DNA of 64,000 nucleotides. It comes from Candidula unifasciata (taxonomy: Eukaryota > Mollusca > Gastropoda > Stylommatophora > Geomitridae). The translations under genes and the position numbers were made by a program. Under the pieces are notes generated by a model. That model did not search any database and had not been told where the DNA came from. It saw only the letters and a list, made by a program, of their open reading frames with translations. Below are positions 12,052-22,559 of this stretch, piece after piece (the stretch's first letter is position 1; the number at the start of each line of letters is the position of its first letter). The stretch is from positions 1,176,992 to 1,240,991 of the forward strand of contig CAJHNH020002773.1 in NCBI GenBank assembly GCA_905116865.2, given 5' to 3'.

Positions 12052-12695
12052 GAGGATCAGCCAATCTGGCACACTGACTTACCGATAAATCTCCTTCATG
12101 AGTAGCTTCTGACAACTTCCCTACTAATTGATGGATTATCAGCCAATCTGGCACACTGACTTACTGATAAATCTCCTTCTCGACGAGCTTCTGACAACTT
12201 CCTTGCTAGTTAATGGATTATCAGTCAATCTGGCATACTGACTTACCGATAAATCTCCTTCTCGACGAGCTTCTGACAACTTCCTTGCTAGTTAATGGAT
12301 TATCAGTCAATCTGGCACACTGACTTATCGATAAATCTCCTTCTCGACGAGCTTCTGACAACTTCCTTAGTTAATGGATTATCAGCCAATCTGGCACACT
12401 GACTTACTGATAAATCTCCTTCTCGACGAGCTTCTGACAACTTCCTTGCTAGTTAATGGATTATCAGCCAATCTGGCACAGTGACTTACCGATAAATCTC
12501 CTTCTTGACGAGCTTCTGACAACTTCCTTGCTTGTTAATGGATTATCAGTCAATCTGGCACACTGACTTATCGATAAATCTCCTTCTCGACGAGCTTCTG
12601 ACAACTTCCTTGCTAGTTAATGGATTATCAGCCAATCTGGCACAGTGACTTACCAATATATCGCCTTCTTGAGGAGCTTCTGGCAACTTTCCTTT
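12052..12695. repeat. 82-bp tandem array
   Basis: Eight copies of an 82-bp unit (ATCAG starts at 12138, 12220, 12302, 12381, 12463, 12545, 12627; one unit is 79 bp). Contains AATCTGGCACACTGACTTA and CGACGAGCTTCTGACAACTT. Confidence 0.93.
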
Positions 12696-12850
12696 CTCTT
12701 CACCATTATGAAACAAGAGGCCATCCTGGCGTAGCACCCAGCTTTCGGTATCATCACCCAGCGGGACCTTGTTCAGGTTGCACCTCCGTGTGGCTAAGCC
12801 AACACCCCAAGTACCTGACGAGGAAATATAGAAAGGGTTTCAATCAGGTG

Positions 12851-13121
12851 GGTTCTTTATTAATATCTTACCCCAAACAGGGGAAATCCACAGGTCACAG
12901 GACAGTCTAATATTTCAGGGGGTGGTAGATAGGCTGCATGCAGTCGTTGGACCTAGGCTGCACTCGCTCATGTTACGTAGATGGGTTGGGGTTAGGGGCC
13001 AGTTCTAGATGTTTTGGGGTCATTAAAAGCATCAGAAAGCCGGGAACCCCAGTCTTACCACCCTCTAAAATGTTGGACTGTCCTGTGATGTCATCTGGGG
13101 GTAGGATATTAATAAAGCACC
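12851..13121. mobile_element. MITE-8 copy 1, with 8-bp target duplication
   Basis: Starts GGTTCTTTATTAATATC and ends GATATTAATAAAGCACC. It is flanked by ATCAGGTG at 12843-12850 and 13122-13129. No coding capacity. Confidence 0.9.
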
Positions 13122-13129
13122 ATCAGGTG

Positions 13130-13998
13130 TCATCTGGTAATCTGGTAACAGCAGTTCCAACTCACAGCCAAAGGGTCAGCTCTGTTCCTGTGCCAACGAA
13201 AACCACACAGAATGTCTATCACTGTCCCTTGTGAAAACACTACCAGACTGCAGTCTCAGCAAAGCCTATAGCATACACACGCATTAAATGCATAAGGCAG
13301 CCAGCAGAAGTGCCAACACAAACAGTCCAACACTAGAAATGCAGTTCATCGTCAATGGAAGCAGCAGTTACAACAGATCAGTAGTTGCACATGCAATTTA
13401 TCGCATAAGGTACCACCAGTTCTCTGGCAACAGGCCATTCACCATTTTCTGAATCTGCAGTTCACAATATAAACCATGCTGAGCAGTCAAACAGCATTTA
13501 AAATGAAATCTGCAGCTCACAGTGTCGTGCCATGCATGCAAAAGGTAACTAATAATAAATTCAAGGAGAAGATTTACCTGTACATTGCAACTTGATCTCA
13601 AAGTAACCTTTGTTTTGTGCGATTGGAGCGTTTGCCAGGGCTGCCCCACTTCCACAAATTCGATGTCCATTCTTAACTATCACAACATCGTTTCCTGAAG
13701 AAAGTAAGAGAAGAAACGAAATTAAAGTTTAAAGTGAATACTTCTGTGAGCAGAGCAATTTGTTTTCGTTTACAGCTTGGATGTGATATCAGCACATCAG
13801 CGACCCAGTCGCCCACTGGCTGGCCGGCAGATGATTTTGTCACCAGTCGGGACAATATTTTGATCCTTTGATCACATCAACACTGCAAGAGTTCTTTTCA
13901 GAGCTGCTCGGTCACGAGCAATCTAAGCCATTTTATATGTAGCACATGACCCAGTCACAATTATAACTTAAACCTCCCCCCTTCGGGAATGCTGGTCG
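13130..13998. other. Unassigned intergenic sequence
   Basis: Short open frames on both strands without recognisable domains. I see no gene. Confidence 0.45.
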
Positions 13999-14690
13999 AA
14001 CGTGAGGATTTTTTTTTTCAAAGCAAGCTATGCCATATATCCGCAATTTTTGACCCAACACATCCAATTTTGACAAATCCTTTGTTAGCTATCTTTTGCA
14101 ACATACCTGTAGGGAACCAGTGGGTCTAACCCCCTCCTACCCCCCCCCCCCCCTTTTTTTTTTGGTTGCAAAGCTAGCCAAGCCGAAATATCCGCACTTT
14201 TTGACCCAACACATCCAAATTTAACAATAAAGTCAGAAGTAAAGGTAAAGTAGGGAGATGTGAGCCAGCATTATGGTTATAAACCATAAGTGCTCTGCCC
14301 CCAGTATGGACAACTGATAAGAAACTGTCCACCTGTGTCGCCTTCCACGCACAACTCAGTAGCTACAGTGACACTCCTCCATTTACCCCAGAGTCTACTC
14401 TGGTACCCATTACCTAGAGGCTGGGTGAACCCGGGGAACCATCCAGTTTCGAACACCAGCGGTGGACTGCAGCGAGTCGCTTGCCTCCTATCGACTGCGG
14501 TAACGCTGCCCAATTTTCAACAAATCCTTCATTACCCATTTTTTGCAATATACCTGGAGGGCGCCAGTGGGTCAAACCCCACCCCCACTTTTTTCCCCTC
14601 CCTTTCCACCACAACTCACGAGTTTTCAAACATGAGGTTTTTTAAAAGTTGGGGGGGGGGGGGGGGGGGGGGGGAAAGCTGTTACACTTG
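13999..14690. repeat. Diverged direct duplication, second copy split by SINE-B
   Basis: TTTTGACCCAACACATCCAA occurs at about 14049 and again, in a near-identical form, at about 14200. TACCTGTAGGGAACCAGTGG at about 14106 pairs with TACCTGGAGGGCGCCAGTGG at about 14552. The second copy is interrupted by the SINE at 14235. A G run of about 25 nt ends the region. Confidence 0.75.
14228..14511 (-). mobile_element. SINE-B, full length
   Basis: Read on the minus strand it has a tRNA-like head with B-box-like GTGTTCGAAACTGG, a body, and a tail of CTTTAC repeats. Flanks CCAAATTTAACAA (left) and CCAATTTTCAACAA (right) look like a target-site duplication, and match one site in the uninterrupted upstream copy. 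Confidence 0.75.
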
Positions 14691-14876
14691 AAAATAATAT
14701 TAAAATCTCTGATTATAGTTTATGCAAAGACTTATGTGAAGTACCTGTGGTTGTCTGTTTGGCAGCCCTAACAGACATACTTTTATGATACTTGTTTTAA
14801 ATAAATATTTTGGAAAAAATATGTATATCGTATGAACTAAAACCAAGGACGCCATCACAAAGAAAGCATATTTGTG

Positions 14877-14925
14877 TGAGTGTGTGTGTGGTGGGTGGGG
14901 GGAGGGGGGGGGGGGAGCAGGCACT
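14877..14925. repeat. GT/GGTG-rich simple sequence with G run
   Basis: (GT)n then G-rich sequence. No other meaning seen. Confidence 0.85.
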
Positions 14926-15057
14926 CAGTGCTCTTGCAATAATGTTAGGGGGAGAGGCGCTCAAGTCTTGTGTAAGTGTGCGATAATAATAATTAATATT
15001 ATTATTTGCTAAATTGCAAATAGATTTATTATATTTGAAAGAATATATAAATAAATA

Positions 15058-15446
15058 GGCTATCCTCCGAATAACGGTCCTAAATTATCGAGGCGGAAAA
15101 TATAACCTAACAGGGCCTCAGTCATGTGTCAATTGCGCACTTCCGACGTCTTAAATTGCGCACTTCCAGCACTGCCGAGAGTGTCCCCCAGGCCGCATGA
15201 GCGGCGTGGATTGGGGCTAAACTAGATGGCTGGGACTCACGAGCAGCAGCTACCGCATCTCCTGCAGCTTCCTTCATTTTATTTGCTCGTGAGTCCTAGC
15301 CATCTAGTTTAACCCCAATCCACGGAAGTTCGCAATTCGGCAGTGGCGTTATAGTCTCCGGAAGTTCGCAACTGACACGTGACTGAGGCCCTGTTAGGGT
15401 ATATTTACCGCCTCGATAATTTAGGACCGTTATTCAGAGGATAGCC
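15058..15446. mobile_element. 389-bp palindromic (foldback) element
   Basis: The left end GGCTATCCTCCGAATAACGG and right end GTTATTCAGAGGATAGCC are inverse repeats. The match continues inward for about 185 bp per arm with small indels, leaving a loop of about 45 bp near 15240-15285. Arms share TGGATTGGGG and ACTCACGAGCA. No open frame, and no clear target duplication. Confidence 0.88.
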
Positions 15447-15580
15447 AATAAAAATTTAAAAATAAAACATTTATTTGTAGTGTGGGAGAGGCTGAGCACT
15501 AATAAAATTTACTGAGAGCTCAGCCAGACATGAAAATAATCAAGGTGAGGGAGGGGGGTTGCTCAAGGCTCCTGATTAAG

Positions 15581-16900
15581 TAGGGACTACAGTTTCAGAA
15601 ATTTGCGATCTTTTCGAGAATTTCCGTTACCATGGAAACCGTTTGAAACTTGTTTCGGAAATGTCGGCTGGGGTTTCGGATGGGTCCTAATCTCTCATGA
15701 AATTTTGGAATTGGTGTGATTTTCACCCACTCTAAATGGCTGAAAACAGCGGGAAGGAATCCGATTAACAGCGCATGTCTACGACAGCCGGACGTCCTCT
15801 GTTTTTCTGTTACATCAGTTTGATTGAAAATAGCGATAAGTTTTTCAGGTTGGCTTTAGGCTTTAACTGTTACTCGTCCTGGTAATGCTAGTTATAATTT
15901 TACATTAGTGTATAAAATTTCTTACTGAACGGTGGCTTGGTAGATGTACAGTGACATTTTTCAGGCAATCGCTGGCTCAGCCAGTGGTTGTGTCTCATTG
16001 CCTGCCATCTTGTCCAATGACAGTCCAATGTAAACAAAGCCGATGATGATAGGTAAGTATGCCATTTGATTCGTGACTTTTTCCGCTCGATGTTTTGAGT
16101 GCGGCCACGGGGACATAACTCCCACTAAGTCCCGCTAAGCCGGCCGAAGCAGTCGAAGCAGTTTAGCTTGCCGGCCAAATCTGCCAAAATTTGACTAAAG
16201 TAGGGACCACAGTTTCGGAAATTTGCTATCTTTTCGACAATTTCCGTTACCATAGAAACCGTTTAAAACTTGTTTCGGAAATGTCGGCTGGGGTTTCGGG
16301 ATGGGTCCTAATCTCTCATGAAATTTTGCCATTGGTGTGATTTTCACCCACTCTAAATAGCTGAAAACGGCGGGAAGGAACCCGATTAACAGCGCATGTC
16401 TACGACAGCCGGACATTCTCTGTTTTTCTGTTAGTCTATCAGTTTGATTGAAAATAGCGGTAAATTCGAGGTTGGCTTTAGGCTTAAACATTACCAGTTG
16501 TGGTAATGCTAGTTACAATTGAATTCTCCGTCCAATTTTACATTTGCATATTAAATTTTTTTTCCCGACTCTGGCTGTTTAGATTTACAGTGACATTTTT
16601 TAGGCAATCGCATGCGGCTGAGTGAGCTGAGTCTCATTGTCTGCCATCTTGTCCAATGGCAGTCCAATGTCAACAAAGCCGATACAGAACTGCGCAGTAG
16701 GTTGCGCAGTCAAAAAACTTCTTGTTTGTGGGTCACAAGTTTTAGCGGCTGTTTCTTACATCTCATCTCCACAAAAACCTACATATCTCAGCTCAGAAAT
16801 GACATACAAGCCTAAATGAGGTACCATTGGAAAGAGATTGTTTACAGCTATCTAACTGTGCTGGTTTTATTGGTGTAGAGGGCATTTTAAAAATTTGACT
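15581..16900. repeat. 620-bp tandem duplication
   Basis: TAGGGACTACAGTTTC at 15581 and TAGGGACCACAGTTTC at 16201 start two copies, which stay similar through TCGGCTGGGGTTTCGG, TCTACGACAGCCGGAC and GCCATCTTGTCCAATG. Each copy ends near AAATTTGACT(A/G)AAGTA. Confidence 0.9.
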
Positions 16901-18419
16901 GAAGTAGCTAACTAAAGTACCTAAATTAATTACAAAATAATTCATGTTTTATTTCCTTTAAACAATCGTTTTGGTACTGCCTGCATTTAAAATATCCATT
17001 TCAATTCTTTCTGTGATATTCTCTCACCCATAAACCCGGTATCAAGTTTCACAGCCGGTAAATCTTTCAACTGAACGTGTCCGGGGCCGAACGCTCCATT
17101 TCTGCAGCAGCAGAACCAGACGGACGACATATTGGATGGGAGCAGGCTCGCACAGAATCACAGTCCCGCAGACAGTCATGGTAATAAACCTCAAGTTGGG
17201 TTAGGGCTCTATACAAATACCATCTTTCGTGGTCAACTTAAACGAGAAAGAGAATTCTGAAAGCTATATAAATCATATCCTGACATACGGGAGTGAATCA
17301 TGGACAGTTACTTGTTCGTGAAAAACTAGTTAAAAGCCGACTGACTGACTTTCTTCCCCACCAGGACATCACACAAGCGATAAACACCCGATGACACAAA
17401 GTGCCACCATGTGGATGAGGATCAACGTGGAGAGGTCCCAGAAACCGCGTTCAGACAATTGGCCATATTTATGGCCTGGCTATATTGCGGCCCCTGGCAA
17501 GAGCCAGGGTGGGGCTTCAAATAACGAAAAATTTCATCCTAAAAAGGACGGGAAATAATAACATGTTGGAAGCTGCGGAGATGTGGTTTTGTAGGCGAGT
17601 AATTGTAATGAGAATACACCCCCTTTAATATTTGGCAAGCCCCCATACGATCCCCTTGAGTTTATTGCAAGACCCTTATCCTTGAGTAACCCCACTCTTT
17701 GTGCTGCCCATCCTTCCTGGTATCATGCCTTTTTCTAATTAGTAAAATGTTTTCCAATTCGCAGTGACATTACTTCAACTACTTCAATTTACTAGGCATG
17801 ATGGTTTTATAACCCAATCTCCTTAGCGTTCAGATCTTTTAGAACGACAGTATTTCTTTTCTTCTTTGTCCATGGTATTCTAATAACCTTTCTTTAGCAT
17901 TTCAGTTCAAAGGTGCCTTTTATTAAAAGTCCCTATTTTCTTCGACTCACATTGTACATATAAATAGAGGGGGAACACTTGACGCCGGATAAAAAATATA
18001 GTTATAATTAATAAAGAGACAATGTATTGACCGGCACTCGTAGAAAAAAAAAAGTAGAAAGATAGAAGGACACACTAAAAAACATAAAATGCCAAAGCTA
18101 TAGTTACAGTTACAGAATCGAACCTGTCATCTACTCACATCTGTATTTGTTGCTACAAGGTTAAATAATGGATTATAAAAGTAAGGCGCTAAACAAAATA
18201 CCGGAAATACTCAAATGAATGTCTACTTTCGATTTCTAACTATCCAAACAAAACAACTGGAGTTATATAATTATGAGTTGCAGATTTTCTAGGCAAATGC
18301 TTTATCTGCATCGTTGTTGGTAAGTCTGTCTGCAAATTCAACACAACAGGGCGTCCTTTTGTGTCATTTTACAATATGTTTTACTTTTATATTCGCTGTT
18401 TGATTGAGCAATTTGTTTC
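16901..18419. other. Mostly unassigned; small LINE fragments
   Basis: 17372-17520 shares a CAAGCGATAAACACCCG repeat with 46880 and 52808. About 17560-17620 (+) and 17815-17880 (-) resemble LINE tail sequence. The rest is AT-rich with nothing recognised. Confidence 0.4.
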
Positions 18420-18804
18420 CTACATCTGCGGACTGGCCGGTTCTGCACCACTTGGTGGGGAATTGATGACGATGTATAAAAATGACAAGCTAGATGTTGT
18501 GAGGACCCTCTGGGAACCAGTGAAGTGTGCTGAGGCGCAGATAGATCATTATTGTCTGAGGAGAATGGCGCTGCGAGGAGTTACCAGGGGATCTTACCGA
18601 CGCTCGACACTCAAGGAAAAGATCAAGGGAAGAGTAAAAATCGACACAGCCAAGCATGAGAAGCACACCGGACGCACACGAAGTCTTGTTAACCAACATA
18701 GGGTTGGCACTATTAACCGCACGACGCTGATGAATATGTTGAGAGGAGAACCTGAGCGCCTATGGATGTGTTCGGATTGCTGTGAAGATAAATCTAACTC
18801 ATAA
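18420..18804 (+). mobile_element. RNH-LINE fragment with a different C-terminus
   Basis: An open frame from 18361 to 18804 carries LAGSAPLGGELM, then LRRMALRGVTRGSYRRS. It switches to a C-terminus ending RLWMCSDCCEDKSNS in place of WECPECCDVDS. The Cys pattern is kept. A second truncated copy with the usual end follows at 18808-18896. Confidence 0.75.
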
Positions 18805-18896
18805 CTCAATTTAAGGGAAAGGCTAGACGGATACACAATCAGTTATTGGTGTCATTGCAATTGGAACTCTTCATTTGCTGCTGAAGATGGGGATTC

Positions 18897-19043
18897 TTAA
18901 CTCTTGAGTCCCAGGGGGTTTAGCATCAGAGGCCCAAGGGGTAGTTAAAAGAGATGTAAAATCGGCGCATCTTGCGTTCATTCGGCCTCTAGGCGGGAAC
19001 CTATAAACGTATGATGCGTTCCTTGGGACTCAGAAAGAGTTAA
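18897..19043. mobile_element. MITE-TTAA copy 2, inserted in an RNH-LINE end
   Basis: Same 146-bp family with termini TTAACTCTTGAGTCCC and GGGACTCAGAAAGAGTTAA. It sits exactly in the TTAA of the RNH-LINE 3' end: GATTC-TTAA precedes and TTAA-TTCAAC follows, while uninterrupted copies (7178, 35001) read GATTCTTAATTCAAC. Confidence 0.88.
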
Positions 19044-19415
19044 TTCAACTTTCAACTTTGGGGACTATGTTTGGTGATGTTGTTGTTATTTTTTTTTAAT
19101 TTTACTTTTACAAGTCAGCTTTGAATGAAAACTGTTTGTGTGTGTATGTGCGTACTTGTTTGTTTGTTTTTGTTGTTGTTTGTTTTCTGAAAATGTAAAG
19201 AACAAATGTGTCATGCTTCGATGTGGTCACCACTATGTTCAATGCAAGTCCTCTAGTAGTATCTGTTACCAATGCATACACTGAAAATTGCCAGCGCACT
19301 TGATGCTGATGATGATAATGCTGATTAATGACCTGTGTAACATTGATTTTTTGTTTTTCTAAAGAATTTGTTTCCTGAAATTCCATTGTTATCATGACCC
19401 ATTTTTTAGTGTTCC

Positions 19416-20350
19416 TAGGCTGAGTTGAGTTGAGTCAAGAATTGACATCAAAGCACTGGGGCATTCCCATGCATGCTTCGTCCTCATCTTCAGCAGCCAG
19501 CGCAGAGTTCCAATACTGATGGTAACTGTCACAATCAGGTTATATGTCCGTCTTGCCTTTCCTCTGAGTGTGGTGAACCGGCTAGGCCCTCTGGTTGCAC
19601 CCAGGTGCCTCATTCTCTCCAGGCCATAATAATTTTCCATCTCTTCTGATTCTGTTGCTTGTTCCCAAAGGGCCTTAACCACGTCTGCCTTGTCATGTAT
19701 CAATTCACCACCCAGTGGTGCAGATCCAGCCAATCTGTCTGCCTGTTCATTACCCACTACGCCAGCATGGCCTGGAGAAAAGATTCAAAAGTATGCTTAC
19801 TACCTGTGACCTTACCAATGAAGCTTGCCACTCTGCTCGAAGCATTCCTGTCTTAACCTTTCTCAACATGCTTTCAGAGAATGTTACAATTACGACATGT
19901 GTATGCATCTTGTTCTCTAGCCACCAGAGAGCTGCAGTTAAAGCCTCCACCTCCATTCTCATGCTAGATGTTGTAATGTTGTATGCTAGGCTGTCTTGCA
20001 CTAAAGATTTTCCATTGGCTTTCGCTACGAACCCCCAGGCACTTCTCTTTGCTGTCAACACTGAACCATCTGTATAGATAATCAGATCACCTGGGCGTAA
20101 ATTGTCGTGAATCAACTGTTGGACTTCCACCTATGTAGCACCCACTTGCCACTCTCTGCACTCCCGGCCCAATGTGATCATAACCCTAAACAGGGCAGAC
20201 TTTTCATCTGGTACTTTGACCCACTCCTCTAGTCACCCAATGTTCTCCAGCATGCATACTTGTCTTATTGTGTCTTCTGCTTGAGCCATCCACGATTTTC
20301 CCCTTTCTAGCCTCTGACCCTTACCTGCAGTCAAAGCTTCATACAGAGGG
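19416..20350 (-). mobile_element. RNH-LINE, longest copy, whole RNase H domain
   Basis: The minus strand reads LRPGDLIIYTDGSVLTAKRS (first Asp), then MRMEVEALTAALWWLENK (Glu), VVIVTFSESMLRKV (the usual Asp is Phe here), and NEQADRLAGSAPLGGEL (last Asp). It ends with the Cys-rich terminus and a (TTGAG)3 tail. A frameshift near 19760 and the lost Asp mark it as dead. Arrangement fits an I-like non-LTR element with RNase H after RT; the RT itself is not present. Confidence 0.85.
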
Positions 20351-20899
20351 TGTTTCCTGTCTGCAGCTACTCTGAGGTATAGGGTAAGAGTGTTAAAAGG
20401 ATAACAATGATTGATATTTAATTTTCGTAAGTTTCATTTTGTGAAATTGATTATAAATGAATTTGTTTTCTATAAATTTCAGGGGCAGTTTTTGTAGGCG
20501 CATTGTTACACTAAGTACAGGAAAACAGCATCTTCTTTCATTACAGGTATATTTAAATGTTGCCGCTATCTATATGTGCTTGTGTGTGTGTGTGTATGTA
20601 CCGGCACATGTATGTAGGACAGGGTGAGGAACCAGAAACTGGAACGCCGAACTGAAGCCTGAGAGTTGTGGATATGCATAAAAATTATGTTTCCTCTAAT
20701 AGGCTTTGAGTTTATCTCTTCAAGTCTGTTGCATAAATATTGCATAGAATGAGTGAATCAGGAATTGACCTTAGTGTACTCAGGACTTTCCAGAACTTGC
20801 TTTGTCCTCTTTTTCAGTTACGGTCCCTATTTTTTAACATTTTCGCCCTCAAATAATCTTAGCTGAATAGCCCTTAAGGAAAGAAAAATTAAACACAGC
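20351..20899. other. Unassigned intergenic sequence
   Basis: AT-rich with a short (GT)n. No gene recognised. Confidence 0.45.
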
Positions 20900-21545
20900 T
20901 AAATTGTTTTCCTTTGTGACTGCATGTCAGTCCTCCAGGCCACTCAGAGGCATCCATGAGACAACAGGGAGAAAGAACTGACCTGCCAGCTACACAGACT
21001 CATAGAAAACAATCAAATCGCTCTCTAGTGGATCCCGACTCACTGTGGCATACCAGGAAATGAGTTAGTAGACATACTTGCAAAAAATGGAAGAAAGAAA
21101 AAACAACACACCCATTCATTGTCATTACCAGAAATCAAAACACTTATCAAGAGAAAATACAAGGAATTGTTGTGGAAAGAACAAACTAACAGTAAACATC
21201 CACAAGACCCCTCAGGAGACTCAACAAAAAGCAGTATACACAAATTTTCCTTCTACGAACAGGACACTGCAGGCTCAGCTACCACATGCATAAAATAAAA
21301 ACTGTACAGTCCCCACAGTGTGCCTGTCAAACAGGACCCCAAACACCTCAGCACATACTGCAGACCTGCCCACTCTACCTACAACTTCGAAAAGACACTT
21401 GGCCTCAAGAGCAAAGTTTGCAGAGCAAGCTATGAGGAACCATGAAGGACCTGCTATTGACATGCGAGTTCATAGAGGCAACCCACCTGATGGTCTAATC
21501 CGAGCATACGAAACTGAACGCAAAGGTGAAGGAGAATTGCCCTGA
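20900..21545 (+). pseudogene. Decayed RNase H C-terminus of a second LINE type
   Basis: Broken frames read GIPGNELVDILAKNG, then QTPQHILQTCPLYLQLRKDT. The N-D-x-A RNase H end and the H-x-L-x-x-C-P block match the intact-looking copy at 35950-36601. Several frameshifts. Confidence 0.75.
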
Positions 21546-21779
21546 ACTGTGGTATAATATTCAATTTGTTTATTTTGCAGCAGACGTGTCCTGTGTCTGG
21601 TCGAAGCTTCAGCATTGCAGCCACAGCGTCTGTGTTCACCCTGCTGTTGCTGAGCCAGCGCCACCGATTGTATGAGGCAGCATTGATTTCATCCACACGT
21701 GGTCATAGTTCTAGTACAGTGTCATCTTCATCTGGTCAGTCGTCCAGTAACACAGAACATCGAGAGTAGGTTGCAGTAA

Positions 21780-21975
21780 TGATACTTTGTTTTGTTTTTG
21801 TTTGTTTTCCTCCTCATCCTTATCAGTCTCCTCCTTCATGTTCTCCTCCTTCTCTTTATCCTCCTCCTCCTCCTCCACTTCTTCTTCTTCTTCTCCTTCT
21901 CTTCTTCTTCTTCTTGCCTGTGTGCCCAATTTGTGACCCTTTGAAAATAAAGTTTGTTCGTTCGTTCGTTCGGCC
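21780..21975. repeat. Pyrimidine-rich (CTT/CTC)n tract and (TTCG)n end
   Basis: About 100 bp of CTT/CTC repeats, followed by AATAAAGTTTGTTCGTTCGTTCG-like sequence typical of a retroelement 3' end. Confidence 0.7.
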
Positions 21976-22034
21976 AAGGTATCTTCAATCTGTGCAAAAA
22001 TTTCCCGATCAGGGGAAATTACTAGAAGTCCACT

Positions 22035-22125
22035 TGACAGAATCACAGCCTTCACTGGGGCTTAAACCCGGGAACTCTGGCACTCAAGGCGGATGCTATG
22101 CCTCAAGACCACTTAACACCCATAT
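22035..22125 (-). mobile_element. tRNA-like SINE head
   Basis: Read in reverse it resembles a tRNA 5' half and B box: CCGCCTTGAGTGCC, then CCCGGGTTTAAGCCCC. No body assigned. It lies just upstream of the ARH-like gene. Confidence 0.5.
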
Positions 22126-22341
22126 AAAGATGTATGAAAGTAGTAATCATTAAATACTGACAGAACTGTTTCCTTTCAGTCTATATATGGAGGAAAATAC
22201 AAAGGCCATCTATTGTCAGAAGCAAAAACATGCTAAGACTACAAAACAGTAAACCTGCCTATCTGCCATATTGACCAGAAGAATTTTTTTACATGATCAT
22301 TCTAGTGAAATCCCATAACTAATTAATTCTTCCATTCCTAG

Positions 22342-22559
22342 AAAACTGCAAGAAATGTCCAAGCCTGTTATATCAGACAAGCTGAAGACGGCCAAAGAAG
22401 AGGCCGTATGGGGATTGTTTGTGGCCGATTCAGTAGCCATGCCTGTCCACTGGTACTACGACCCTCGGGATATTAAAAAAGATTATGGAAAATGGCTGCA
22501 AGGTTATGTTGCTCCAAACGGGAAACATCCTTCATCTATTCTAAGACTGTCAGCCGTTG
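22342..22559 (+). CDS. ARH-like gene, exon with start codon
   Basis: An acceptor (TTCCATTCCTAG) ends at 22341, then a 13-nt leader, then ATG at 22355 reading MSKPVISDK. The donor GTAAGA begins at 22560 and leaves one base of codon 69. The acceptor implies that the true first exon is non-coding and lies upstream; I could not place it or a promoter. Confidence 0.85.

Noticed and set aside
12052..12695. Possible CRISPR-like array
   Set aside because: Units of 82 bp are similar throughout; there are no unique spacers, and the DNA is from an animal genome.
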